The notes under the pieces are model-generated. The model searched no databases. It was given only the letters and a program-made list of their open reading frames with translations, and had not been told where the DNA came from. From Cynocephalus volans (taxonomy: Eukaryota; Chordata; Mammalia; Dermoptera; Cynocephalidae): a DNA stretch of 64,000 nt. Position numbers and translations under genes: made by a program. The stretch is from assembly GCF_027409185.1 (NCBI RefSeq), contig NC_084462.1, positions 27,503,577 to 27,567,576 on the forward strand. Direction: 5' to 3'. The first letter of the stretch is position 1; each line of letters starts with the position of its first letter. Of the stretch, positions 12,061 to 23,010 are shown piece after piece.

Positions 12061-12172
12061 TATCCTTCCTTTTGTAAAAAAAAGTTAAAATATAATTCAC
12101 ATGCCATGAATTTCACTCTCTTAAGTGTGCAGTTCTGTGGAATGTTTGTTAGCTTATTCGTAAAGTTGTGCG

Positions 12173-12264
12173 AACGCCACCCTACTTAATTCCAGAACGC
12201 CGCCCTACTTAATTCCAGAACGCCACCCTACTTAATTCCAGAACGCCATCCTACTTAATTTGGG
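12173..12264. repeat. 23-bp tandem repeat, four units
   Basis: Units begin at 12173, 12196, 12219 and 12242, each of the form AACGCC-N-CCCTACTTAATTCCAG with single-base variants. The fourth unit diverges at its end. It lies inside the antisense L1 3' UTR and looks like a local expansion after insertion. Confidence 0.93.
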
Positions 12265-12913
12265 TGTTCATCACCCCACAAAAGGAACACCATGCCCAGA
12301 GCAGTCACTCGCAGCCTCCTCTGCCCCAGGCCCTGACAATCACCGATCTATTTTCTGCCTCTGGATTTGCCTATTCTAGATATTTCCTGTAAATGGCATC
12401 ATAGAATATCTGGCCTTTTATGTCTGGCTTCTCCTACTTAGCATGATGATTTCAAGGTTCATCCGTGTTGTGGCGTGTACCAGTATGTGACTCCTTTCTA
12501 TGGCTGAACGATACTGCATACTGCGTTGTGTGGTCTACCTACCACCTTCTGTCGATCCATTCATTAGTTGATGAACACTTGGTTTGTTTCCACTTTTTGG
12601 CTATTATAAATCATGCTGCTATGAACATTTGTGTATGTTTTTATTTGAGCACCTATTTTGTTTTGTTCTATTTGTACATCTATTTTCAATTATTTTGGAT
12701 ATATACCTAGGAATGGAATTGCTGGGTTTATATGGTAATTCCCTGTGTAACTTTTTGAGGAATTGACAAACTTTTCCACGGCAATTGCCCCATTCTACGA
12801 TCCCACTGGCAATGGATAAGGAAGGGGTTCCGATTTCTTCATATTCTTGACAACACCTGTTCTTTTCTTTCTTGTATAGCCATCTAGTGAGTGTAAAGTG
12901 GTATCTCATTGCA

Positions 12914-12999
12914 GGGTTTTTTTCTTTTGTTTTGTGTGTTTTTTGTGTGTGCGTGAGGCTGGCTGATAAGAGCAGCTCGGCTCTTGACTTTGGTTCATT
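12914..12999 (-). mobile_element. Probable decayed SINE fragment within L1
   Basis: The L1 sequence is interrupted between CTCATTGCAGG and CATTATGGTTTTGATG. The reverse complement of the insert reads ACCAAAGTCAAG, then a degraded TACTGGCCAGCC-like end and a CACACAAAAAACACAC tail, resembling the 3' part of the monomeric SINE at 26821-26930. The match is weak. Confidence 0.45.
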
Positions 13000-13989
13000 A
13001 TGGTTTTGATGTGTATTTCCCTAAGGACAGAGGAAGTCAAGCATCTTTTCATGTACTTATTGGCCATATCAATATCTTCTTTTGAGAAATGTCAATTTAG
13101 ATCCTTGGCACATTTTTCAAATTGGGTTATTTGTCTTTCTATCATTGAGTTGTAAGAGTTCTGGAAACTAATCCCATATCAGATTTATGATTTACCAAAA
13201 TTTTCTCCCATTCTGTTAGGTTATCTTTTCACATTCTTGGTGATATCCATTGAAGCACAAAAGTTTTAAATTTTGGTGAAGTCCAAATTTATCTATTTTT
13301 CTTCTGTTGCTTGTGCTGTTGGCATCATATCTAAGAAACCATTGCCAAACAAGGCCATAAAAATTGACCCCCATGTTTTCTTCCAAGAGTTTTACAGCTT
13401 TAGCTCTTATATTTGGGTTGCTGATCCTTCTGAGTTAATTTTTGCACATGGTATGAAGTAAGGGCCTGCCTCCGTTCTTGTGCATGTGTATGTGCAGTTC
13501 CCCAGCACCACTTACAGAAGAGACTGCTCAAGACACACAGTGGTCTTGGCACTCTTGTTTAAAATGAGTTCGTGATAGATGTATGGGTTTATTTCTGGAT
13601 TCTCATTCTATTTCAATGGTCTAAATGGCTATCCTAAACCAGTACCACACAGTCTTAATTACTGTAGCTTTGTAGTGATTTTTTTTTAAAACCAGGAATT
13701 GTGAGTCTTCCAACTGTGTTCTTTTTCTATTTTGTTTCTGCTATTCTGGGTTCCTTGAGTTTTTCTGTATTAATTTTAGGATCAACTTGTCAATTTCTGC
13801 AAAAAGGCAGCAGGGATTTCGATAGGGATTGCTTTGAATCTGCAGATCACTTTGGGGATTATTGCTGTTTTAACAATAGCAAGTCTTCTAATCTGTGAAT
13901 GTGCACGTCTTCCCATTGATTCAGGCCTCCTTTAATTTCTTTCACTGTGCTCTGTCGTTTTTATAGTGTCTTCCTCTCTGGGTTAAACC

Positions 13990-16194
13990 CGAGCTGGCCA
14001 GGCTCTGGCCAAGTGGCCTGCACTGTGCTCTCTCTGCTTCTCCGTCAGTTGCCCCTTGGCCCATTACAGCCAGACCGTGGCACCACCACTCTACAGACAC
14101 TACTCTTACCGAGGCCCCTCAGGGACCCCTTAGTTGACTGTCCAGGGGGCACCTTCCTTCTAGAAAAATGTCCTCTTCACATAGACCTCTAAGATCATTT
14201 GCCACTTTTGAACAGTCCTTTTTTAAAATTCCTTCTCCTGTGGCTTCACCAGCCAATCTCCTGCTCTTCTCCGTGTCCCTCACTGGCCTTTCTCCTCCTC
14301 TCCTCCTCTCCCTCCTCTCCATCTTCCTCTGCTGATCCCTTACGTGCTGTTCTGACCTGGATCGTCTTCTCTTCCACGTGGATCATTCATCTTAGGTAAA
14401 TGCATCAGCTCCCCAGACCTCAGCCTCCATCTTTATCTCAGAACCTCCCAAACCTCCTCCTCCAGCTCCACCCTCTCTGGACCTTCAGCTCTGAACCCCC
14501 AGGGACGTCAGGACCACCCCTTCTTGGTCTCTCCTGAGTAAACTGGGCCTCTGCCCACCTTCCTGAGGTTGACTAGTGATAAGACCCAAGTCAGAAACCT
14601 TGGGGCCATCAAGCTCAACTCTTCTCTTCCCTTCCTTCCCAAGTCTCATCTTGTCACCTCCTGCAGCTTCTGCCTCCTAAATATTCAGACAGCAGATCTA
14701 AAGAGGCATAGGGCAGGCTCTTGCCTTCAGCAACTGACTCTGCACGTGGGGAGCAAGATGGGAGTGGAGGCACCCAACCCACGGCATCCAAAGCCCAAGT
14801 GTCCAATGCCCAAGGCAGGCAGGTGTAGGCCCGCAGGAGGGTCTGCAGAAATCTCCCCAGAGGAGGCAGGCACACACTGAGCTGTGAAGGGCTGAGGTCG
14901 GCAGGAGGAGAAGGGAGCACTCGAGCCATGCTGCACTGGGGAGATGCCCGGGTGTGGGGTTCAGAAGCAGTCAGTCCTCAGGGGAGGTGAGAGGGAGGGT
15001 GGGCGCAGGAGGAGACTGGCCATGGTCTGAGATGACGCGGCTGCAGTTCATCCACATCCCTTACTGCCCGTGTGACTTGGGGTACTGCACTTAATACTGA
15101 AGCCCGTCTCCTTAGCTGACACCTGGGCTGTGGCGGGGATCACCTCTGATCATGCTTGTGAAAGTCCTTTGTAAATGGTGAAGGGCTGGACAAGGCAGAG
15201 AAGCAGGTTGCACATTGTGAAGGCCATGAATACCAAATCCAAGGGCTCGGGCTTTATTTTTCAGGTGGTGGTGAGGGTATTAGGTGGGACTCTCAGTTCC
15301 AACGGACAGAAGCCAGCGTAAACTGGCTCAAACAAAAAGAGAATGGATTAGCAGTTGTCATGGGCGGTCCAGGGGTGGCACTGCCTGCAGGGACGGCTGG
15401 ATCCTGGGGACCAAGAATGATGCTCGCCAGTCTCTAGCCTCTGTGTGGTCCTCCTTCCTTCTCCCTGCAGCAGACTTCCTTTGGGGGCCAGGGGGAGGAC
15501 CCTTGGCATTCTCAACCTCTCCCCCTCCAAGTACTGAGCCCCTGAGCCTCACAGTGGGCTTCTCGGGAAAAGCTCAGGGAAGGCTTTGATTGGCTGAGCT
15601 TGGGTCACTGCTCATCCCTGAGCCAATCGTGAAGTTCAGTGTTCTCTGGCTGGCCAGCTGGGTTAGTGCCCTGGGCTGCACTGGGGGTGGGAGCCATGGG
15701 AGGAGGTCCTGGAACTTGGAGGCGTCCCCGGGGGCCAGGCTGCTGGGCTGACAGAACCTCTTCCACCCAGGGAGTCTTGGCGATTCTGGACAGAGTGACT
15801 AATCCTCCATGAGGGAGTGGCAGGCGCGACCTTGGAGAGGGGTGACGAGTGCAGGTGTGGCAGGGTCCAGCGTGGGAATCCCTGGCCAGGAGTGAGCATC
15901 TTGTAGAGAAAGGTTCGGCCCCCCTGCAGTTCCGGAGCTGTCCTTACTTCTCCGTGGCCTCTTCCCTCAGCCTCACAAGTCTTGAGATGTAGGGAAATGA
16001 CTTGACTGTGCCCATGTTGCAGATGAGGTTAAATGACTTTCCCGACACCGATGGGAGTTAGAGGCCCCAGCTGGCAGACCACTAGACCATCCAGCCTCCA
16101 GGGCGAGCCAGCACCATGGGCTCTTTCTTGGTCCCACCAACACGTTTGGGGGATGGTGGAGGGACCCAGACCTTGCTGGGGGCTCAGGCCTAAC
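13990..16194. other. Intergenic, no gene recognised
   Basis: C/T-rich sequence at 14040-14560 may hold diverged L2. Near 15290-15350 there is a GTAAACTGGCTCAAACAAAAAG motif typical of an old dispersed repeat that I cannot name. A weak MIR-like CAGATGAGGTTAAATGACTT lies at 16021-16040, just before the CpG island. No supported gene. Confidence 0.4.
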
Positions 16195-16900
16195 AGGGGT
16201 GGCGACCCGGGCGGGCTTCACGGAGGAGGCGGCCTTGAGTCCACGGAGCACCCCCGACGCGAAGCGCCCGGGGCTGGGACGAGGACGAGCGGCCCGGGAG
16301 CCGAGGGACATTCCCCGAGGCAAGGCAGGCAGCGGCGTGGGCCCCACCCGGGGGCCGCGGGCGCGCAGGTGACACTCCGGCGCCCCCCGCGCGGCCCGGC
16401 GATTCCAGCGTGTCAGCAGAGCGGAAACGCGGGGGGCGCCAGCGGCGGGGCGGCGGGGACGTGGCCCGGCGGCGGCGGCGTCCGCGGGTCCGGCCGCCCG
16501 CGTTTGTGTTGGCAGCGACCCGGGCGCGCGGCCGGGCGCATGAAAGGGCCCTCTGTCTGCGCCCGCCCGCTCGCGGCGCACCCCCATCCAGCCTCCACCC
16601 CCATTCTAGCCGAGCAGAGGTCCTCCTGGAATGCTTCCCCTCTTCCAAAAATACATGTGCATGTGTTTGCAAAAGGCCCTTCACGGTGAAGGTCGGGATT
16701 GTCCCGGGGGCAGATCGCGAGGCTGACAGCGATGCCTTTCTTCCCGCGCGGGGGCCTCCCGCCCCGGGCTGGGGGAGCGGGAGAGGGGTCTTCCTCCAGC
16801 CACCGCCGCGCCCCCACCCCGGGGTGAATGGGCCGTTTGGAAATGGAGATGGCGGGGAGGAGGGGGATACATCCTCAAGGGGTGCCCGCCCGGAGCTGGT
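16195..16900. promoter_or_regulatory. Orphan CpG island
   Basis: CpG density rises abruptly. From about 16200 to 16600 the sequence is dominated by GCGCCC, GGCGGC, CCGCGG and GCGCGC motifs, unlike the CpG-poor flanks, and high GC continues to about 16880. Such islands normally mark promoters, but no initiating exon of a known gene is recognised on either strand. The long frames crossing it (for example 16190-17035 on the minus strand) are open on several frames at once, as expected for very GC-rich DNA. It may be an alternative promoter, a lncRNA promoter or an unmethylated enhancer. Confidence 0.75.
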
Positions 16901-17194
16901 CAGCGAGCACTGCCAGCGGGTGTGGCCACCTGGGCTGCCCTCCCAGCAGTGGACAGGGAAGGAGACAGGACCCCGGAGTCCGGGGATCTGCTTAGGGAAA
17001 CCGTACTCTGTACTGATGCCCGCGTGTGCCTGCAACAGTGTCTGGAAACCGGGCAGGGGGGCGTTACACCTGAGGGAAGCTTCCAGGTTACACCAACAGC
17101 TGTCATTTGGGGAGATCCCACCTCAAGCATCTCAGGGACAGATCTTTTCGTAGTTCCCAGGCAAATGTCTTGTGGCCCTGGGAGTCAGGTTTGA

Positions 17195-17290
17195 TTATCC
17201 ACACAGAGAAAGGAAGAAGGCTCAGAGAAGCTAAGGAACTTGCCCCAAGTCACAGAGCATGAGGGCTCTGGGGCTGGAATGAAGAGACGG
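17195..17290 (-). repeat. MIR fragment
   Basis: GGCTCAGAGAAGCTAAGGAA, ACTTGCCCCAAGTCACAGAG and GGGGCTGGAATGAA are the usual antisense MIR order. Confidence 0.65.
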
Positions 17291-17359
17291 GCGGTGTGAA
17301 GCCCAGGTTCTCACACTGTGTTCTGCCGAGCTTCTGTTCACATTGAGCGGCCTGAACAT

Positions 17360-17892
17360 GTATGATTCTGATTCCTTTTTAAAAAATTAATTTGTGTGTA
17401 TATTTGGATTTCTGTTCTGAGCAATATAGTAGACTAGATAACCTGAAAACCATCCTGCTCTAAACACCTAGGAAAGCTAGGTTAAAAATAACAGTAAATA
17501 CCATACCCCACAAATATGTACAAATAAATGTTAAACTAAACAGAAAACAACTGAACACCAAGAGCATCCTTGTAAATTAAGAAACAAAAGGAAACTACCA
17601 AGAGCCAGAAATGAAGAGGACGACAAGGATAAATTGGCTGCAGCTGCCCTAATTGGGGGGAGGATTGTGGTGAGGGCACAGGCAGGAAGTGGGGGCAGGT
17701 TGTCAGCCGAAGATATCCAGAGAAGGTGAGGCCCTGGACCCAGCCAAAGTAGGGATTGAAACAGAGACCCCCCCAACTGAAACTGTCTAGGACTATACCC
17801 GCAGTGAAACAATGTGCTGAAGGGGAGGAGGGGGCAGGGGACCTTTAGGCATGGAGAGACAAGAAGAAAATTGGTGTCTCAACCTGGGCTGA
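17360..17892 (+). mobile_element. Possible 5' part of an old L1
   Basis: AT-rich sequence (GCTAGGTTAAAAATAACAG and a CACCAAGAGCATCC segment) passes into the L1 sequence that continues beyond the two SINEs at 17904-18318. I take it as the 5' region of the sense L1 running to about 22965, but the match is weak and the start is a guess. Confidence 0.35.
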
Positions 17893-17903
17893 TGGAATTT
17901 TTT

Positions 17904-18092
17904 ATTTTATTTATTTGTTTTAAAGATGACCGGTAAAGGGATCTTAACCCTTGACTTGGTGTTGTCAGCACCACGCTCTCGCAAGTGACCTAACCAGCCA
18001 TCCCTATATAGGGATCCTTATATAGGGATCCTAACCCATGGCCTTGGTGTTATCAGCACCGCACTCTCCCAAGAGAGCCACGGGCCAGGCCC
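17904..18092 (-). mobile_element. Dimeric tRNA-Ile-derived SINE, minus strand
   Basis: It reads in reverse complement: a T-rich tail, AAGATGACCGGTAAAGGGAT, two tRNA-like halves and a GGGCCAGGC start. The target-site duplication TGGAATTTTTT occurs at 17893-17903 and 18093-18103. An internal duplication of TATATAGGGATCC (about 18005-18031) lengthens the linker. It stands head to head with the next copy, 30 bp away. Confidence 0.9.
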
Positions 18093-18122
18093 TGGAATTT
18101 TTTTTTTAAATCCCGCCTTAGG

Positions 18123-18318
18123 GGGCCGGCCCGTGGCTCACTCGGGAGAGTGCGGTGCTGATAACACCAAGGCCCCGGGTTCGGATCCCATATACGGATG
18201 GCCGGTTCGCTCACTGGCTGAGCGTGGTGCTGACAACACCAAATCAAGGGTTAAGATCCCCTTACTGGTCATCTTAAAAAAAATAAAAATAAAAATAAAA
18301 ATAAATAAATAAATAAAT
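18123..18318 (+). mobile_element. Dimeric tRNA-Ile-derived SINE
   Basis: This is a full dimer close to the family consensus, with GGCCCGTGGCTCACTCGGGA at the start and CCCCTTACTGGTCATCTT at the end. The tail is a microsatellite of AAAAT and AAAT units. An exact 15-bp target-site duplication (AAATCCCGCCTTAGG) lies at 18108-18122 and 18319-18333. The good conservation and exact duplication suggest recent insertion. Confidence 0.93.
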
Positions 18319-18333
18319 AAATCCCGCCTTAGG

Positions 18334-19030
18334 ATTTGTTTCAGATTCAAATTGACTCTAACCTTGTAACCCTAAAACTGAGAGATTAATGCAAGTATTG
18401 ATCCAATACTTATAACCTTGGTATTGATCCAAGGCTAGTGATACCCATGGGGTTCCCACTGATAAAGCCCTGATGAAGATCAGTTCAGAGTGCACAGAAG
18501 AAACTATTAGCCATGATCAAGTCAGCAGGTGTACAAACAGCAGAATAAACACCCAAGAACAATTGATAGAGACTAAGAAATAAGTATGTTTAAAATGATA
18601 AAAGGAGTCAAAAACACAAGAGAGAAAAACAACACTATAAAAAAAAAATAGGCTGACTTGAGAAAAATCAAATAGAACTTCTAGAAATGAATAATATAGT
18701 CATTTAAGTTAAACATTCAGTGGATGGTTAAACAGCAAATTGACCATAGCTGAAGAGAGAGGTAGTGAATTAGAAGACAGATCTGAGGGCCAAGCCCGTG
18801 GCGCACTCGGGAGAGTCCCAGAGCAGCAATGCTCCCGCCGCAGGTTCAGATCCTATATAGGAATGGCTGGTGCACTCACTGGCTGAGTACCGGTCACAAA
18901 AAAGACAAAAAAAAAAAAAAAAAGGAAGACAGATCTGAGATAATTTCCCTATGGGGGAATACAGAGTTAAAAAATAAAAAACAAAAAAACAGTAACCATT
19001 GCAGGGAGTATGGTTGATTACATGCAAATA
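18334..19030 (+). mobile_element. Old L1 5' region, sense, interrupted by a SINE
   Basis: AT-rich sequence with AAATAGAACTTCTAGAAATG and GAAGACAGATCTGAGATAAT resembles the region ahead of ORF1 in old L1. The SINE at 18788-18924 splits it. No open frame survives, and limits are approximate. Confidence 0.5.
18788..18924 (+). mobile_element. tRNA-Ile-derived SINE, shortened second subtype
   Basis: Its body differs from the common dimer: GGCGCACTCGGGAGAG, then an inserted CAGCAATGCTCCCGCCGCAG, and the end is a GGTCACAAAAAAGACAAAAA tail instead of GGTCATCTTTT. The second half is truncated internally. An exact 15-bp target-site duplication (GAAGACAGATCTGAG) lies at 18773-18787 and 18925-18939. Confidence 0.9.
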
Positions 19031-19095
19031 TGGCCAAAATTATTCTACTCTAATCCCCGAGTTTATTCTCCAAACCACTATCATGCATGAAGGTA

Positions 19096-19161
19096 CTTCA
19101 AAAAGTTCTTGGAAAGGTTGGTATTATCTTTTAATTCTATTTTTCCATGAACTTTTTGAAG
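19096..19161. mobile_element. 66-bp mariner-type MITE
   Basis: The terminal inverted repeats are CTTCAAAAAGTTC and GAACTTTTTGAAG, with both ends next to TA (19094-19095 and 19162-19163), the target dinucleotide of Tc1/mariner elements. The interior is nearly self-complementary. It is too short to encode a transposase. I recall related short elements in other mammals but cannot name the family. Confidence 0.75.
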
Positions 19162-19199
19162 TACCATTGTACAAGCCTCAAATATAGGGGTGTAATAAA

Positions 19200-19642
19200 T
19201 ATCACTTTCTCAATTTTATAAAATTCAATTTTCCTCCATGTGATTTTCAACTTCTACCTCTATCAAGAAATAGAGTCCTTCCTCCCACCCCTTTGCAATT
19301 TGCTTTGACCAATAGAATGTGACAGAAGTGAGGCAGGTTCTGAGACTTGGCCTCAAAGGGCCTCACATGGTTCCACTCACTCTCTGAACACCCTTAGTGA
19401 GTAAGTCCAGAGAAACCTGCTGGAGGACGAGAGACTATATAGAATGTCCTAGACCACCCTAGGCCAGCCAGCCCCCAGCTGACCAGGCAGCTGCCTACAT
19501 ATACATGGATGAGCTCAGCCAAGACCAGAAGAACCTTCCAGCTGAGCCCAGCACAAAATCATTAGCTAAACAAATGGTTGTTATTTTAAGCTAGTAAATT
19601 CCGGGGTGATCTATTATGCAGCAAAAGCTCACTGACACAGAG
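19200..19642 (+). mobile_element. MLT1-like LTR relic
   Basis: The 3' portion, GGTTGTTATTTTAAGCTAGT followed by TGATCTATTATGCAGCAAAA and ACTGACAC, matches the conserved end of MLT1-type LTRs (TTGTTTTAAGCCACTAAGTT in the family). The CCAATAGAATGTGACAGAAG block is also typical of old LTRs. The start is uncertain and no internal region is seen, so it is probably a solo LTR. Confidence 0.45.
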
Positions 19643-19659
19643 AGAATAAGAGACATGAA

Positions 19660-22600
19660 TAGAATGAGAAGAAAAAACAATGATAAACAAAAAATACAAA
19701 CAAAAACAAGCAAACCTGAGAAAATCTAATGATAACAATAATAACCAATTGTGGAGCATGAAAAGATATAATTAAAGTATCAGACACCAGTAGATGACCA
19801 CCTTGTATTAGTCAAGAGAATAGACATACACTGTAGACATTGTTGGTTCAAGCATAAGAGCTAAAATTTTAAGAGTAATCTGTAATGGAAATAAAACAGA
19901 ATATATAAATTCTGAAGCAGTATCTGGAGTAGTGAGTAGGAAGAAGAGAAAATAGAAAACTTAACCAATTTAAAAGAAAGAAAAAATAAATAAATAAAAG
20001 GAAAACCAATTTAATGTAAGATAGTAAAGGGGAAAAAATAAACAAAGAAAAAGGAAGATAAATAGCATAGTCCAAACCTATAATTAATTACAATAAATGT
20101 AAAGGAACAAAATTCATAGGTTAAAAAAGACTGGGAGAGTAAATAGTCTTTTTAAAAGCCAGACACATAAATGTTAGTATACAGGAATGTTGAAAGTAAA
20201 GGAAAGAGAAAACCTATACTAGGCAAATTCTAACCCCAAAAAAGATGGTGTAGTCATATTAATATAAATTAAAGTGGAATTTTGAGGTTCTGTTTCCAGA
20301 TAAAATGGAGACACACATACCACTTCATCTCTCCCACAAAATGCAACTATAGAATGTGAATGGATTGTATTCAAAGATAATGGCCGGAAACTTCCCAAAT
20401 TTGGCAAAATATATCAACCTACAAGTTCAATAAACTCAGTGAAACATGAACAGAGAAACCCAAAGAAATACACACCCAGGTACATTCTAATTAATTGAAA
20501 ACTAAAAACAAAATAAAAATCATGAGAGCAGCCAGAGGAAAAAACATAGATTTTTAGAAGGGAACAACAATTCAAATGACTCTGAATTTCTCATTAGAAA
20601 CCATCAAGACCAGAAGGAAGTGGAACATTTTCAAAGTACAGAAACTAAAAAGCTGTAATCTATAATTCTATATTCTGTGAGAATATCCTTCAGAAATTAA
20701 GGTGAAATGAACACATTCTCAGATTTAAAAACAAAAACTAAAATAGTTTGTTCTCAGCAGACCTGCTCGAAAAGAATCACTAATTCAGACAGAAGGGAAA
20801 TGATACCAGAAGGAAATTTGTAACATCACGATGAAATGTTTGGTCATTGAAAGGAAAACATAGGGCCGACCACGTGGCGCACTCGGGAGAGTGCAGCGCT
20901 GGGAACGCAGCGGTGCTCCCGCCATGCAGGTTCGGATCCTACATAGGGATGGCCGGTGCGCTCACTGGCTGAGCACAGTGCGGATGACACCAAGCCAAGG
21001 GTTGCGATCCCCTTACCAGTCACAAAAAGGACAAAAAAAAAAAAAAAAAAAAAAGAAAGGAAAATATATAGCATCATTTGGTGAAGTTATCAATGTATGT
21101 CAACAACAACATAAAGTGGGAAGGTTAAAGTGACCTTTATGGTGGTGAGGTTTCTACTTCCACTTGAAATAATAAAATATTGACTTTAAGTAGACTGAAA
21201 ATTTAAGTATATTGTGCTCCCTTGAGTAAACACTTAAAAAGACTATACAAAGAGATATAGTCAAAAATACAATAGGCAGATTAAAATGAAGTACTAAAAA
21301 ACATTCAAATAACCAAAAAGAAGACAAGAAAGGGAAAACAGAGAAACCAAGGGAAAAAAAGGAACAAACAGTAAAGAAATAATAAGATGGTAGACCTAAA
21401 TCCAAATGTATTAATAATTACATTAAATATAGTTAATCTAAATACATTAATTAAAAGAAAGAGATTGTCAGAAAGAATAAAAACAAGACAAAATAAACCA
21501 AGACCCAACTGTTTGCTGTCTACAGAAAACTCACTTCAAATATAATGATATAAGTAGGTTAAAAGTGAAAGGATGCAAAAAATACACCGCACAAAGAAGA
21601 AAGAAAGCTGGAGTGGCTATACTAATATCTGACAAAATGGACTTCAGAGCAAAGAAAACTATAAGCGATAAAGAGGGACACTATAGGATGATAAAAGAGT
21701 TGATTTACCAAGAGGACATAGCAATCCAAAATGTGCATGCACCTAACAACAAAGGTTCAAAATCCATGGAGCAAAATCTGACAGAAATGAAAGGAGAAAT
21801 AGACAAATCCGTAATTATATTTAGAGACTATGAAACTTCTTTCTCAGTAAGTAATAGAACTAGTAGGCAGAAAATTAGAAAGACCGTCAAAGAACTGAAT
21901 AAAACCATCAACCAACTGGATCTAATTCACATTTATAAAACACTCTACCCAACAACAGCAAAATACACATTCTTTTCGAGGGTCCATGGAACATTCACAA
22001 GGACAGACTAAAACTAACCTTTACAAATGTAAAAGAAGTGGAATTGTACAAAGTATGTTCTCTGACCATAGTGGACTTAAACTAGGTATCAGTAACAAAA
22101 TGATAACAGGAGAATATTCAAACACTTAGAAATTGAACAGTACACTTATAAATAATCCATCAGTCTAAACACTTCTAACTCATTCTATGAGGTCAGTAGT
22201 ATCCTGATACCAAAGCTGAATACAGACAGACAAGAAAAAGAAACTGCACACTAATATTCTTTATAAATACAGATGTGAAAACTCTCAACGGAATAGTAGC
22301 AAACTTAATTCAGCAGCATATTAAAAGGATTATAAACCACGATCAAGTGTGATTTACCCCAGAAATGCAAGAGTTGTTTAACACAGAAAAATCAATCAAT
22401 ATAATACAATTATATCAATGAAATAAAAAACAAACATCACATAATCATCTCAAGAGATGCAGGAAAAGCATTTGACAAAACACAATATCCCTTTATAAGA
22501 AAAACACACAACAAACTAGGAATAGAAGGGAACTATGTAAGGGAATCTATGAAAAACTAAGAGCTAAATCATACTTAATGATGAAAGACTTAAAGATTTT

Positions 22601-22965
22601 TCCCTAAGATCAGGAACAAGGAAAGGATGTTCACTCTCACTTCTTCTAGTCAAAATTGTACTGGAGGTTCTAGCCAGGCAATTAGACAACAAAAAAGAAA
22701 TAAAAGATTGGAAAGGAAGAAATAAAACTGGCTCTGTTTGTACATGGCATGATTGCATATATTAAAAAACAAACCCCTAAACAGTCAACAAAATAACTAC
22801 TAGAGCTAATAAATGAGTTTAGCAAAGTTGCAGAATATAAAATAAATATATGAAAATTAGTTGTATGCAACCACTACACTTGGAAAAAAAGCATAATGTG
22901 AAAAAAAGTAAGTTGAAGAATGATATATTCAAAATGATAGTATTGTGCAGTTTAAAAGCATGCAA
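19660..22965 (+). mobile_element. Old LINE-1, sense, with decayed ORF2
   Basis: Order is consistent with one sense L1. The 5' region (AGAGCAGCCAGAGGAAAAAA, CATCAAGACCAGAAGGAAGT) lies at about 20520-20820. An endonuclease-domain remnant at 21565-22011 still translates as a 148-codon frame containing KAGVAILISDKMDF, DKEGHYRMIKE, HAPNN and YTFFSRVHGTFTRTD. Reverse-transcriptase remnants follow at about 22230-22720 (GCATTTGACAAAACACAATA, ATACTTAATGATGAAAGACT). Stops and frameshifts make it inactive. A SINE interrupts it at 20863-21054. Confidence 0.8.
20863..21054 (+). mobile_element. Dimeric tRNA-Ile-derived SINE, second subtype
   Basis: It shares the diagnostic features of the copy at 18788: GTGGCGCACTCGGGAGAG, an inserted GAACGCAGCGGTGCTCCCGC segment, and a GTCACAAAAAGGACAAAAAA tail. 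Unlike that copy it keeps both halves. The target-site duplication GAAAGGAAAACATA / GAAAGGAAAATATA lies at 20849-20862 and 21055-21068, one mismatch. Confidence 0.92.
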
Positions 22966-22990
22966 AGTGAAGCTATTATATACTGATACA

Positions 22991-23010
22991 TATATATATA
23001 TATATATATA
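22991..23010. repeat. (TA)10 microsatellite
   Basis: Ten uninterrupted TA units within AT-rich sequence near the end of the sense L1. Confidence 0.95.

Larger units (their letters stand above)
12070..13985 (-). mobile_element. Old L1 (L1M-type), antisense, nearly 2 kb
   Basis: The + strand shows reverse-complemented L1 in order. It begins with the 3' UTR (AAAATATAATTCACATGCCA), then the ORF2 end (GGTTTGTTTCCACTTTTTGG, GGAATTGCTGGGTTTATATG), then more internal ORF2 (CAGATTTATGATTTACC, TGAATCTGCAGATCACTTTG). It is riddled with stops and indels. It contains a 23-bp tandem expansion (12173-12264) and a probable SINE fragment (12914-12999). Confidence 0.85.

Noticed and set aside
16190-17153. Frames of 204-281 codons on both strands through the CpG island
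   Set aside because: Several frames are open at once, as expected at very high GC. The translations are Arg/Ala/Gly/Pro-rich without any domain.
21565-22011. A 148-codon frame with an endonuclease-like sequence
   Set aside because: It is a genuine L1 ORF2 remnant, but the domain is incomplete and broken on both sides, so it is annotated as part of the L1 and not as a gene.
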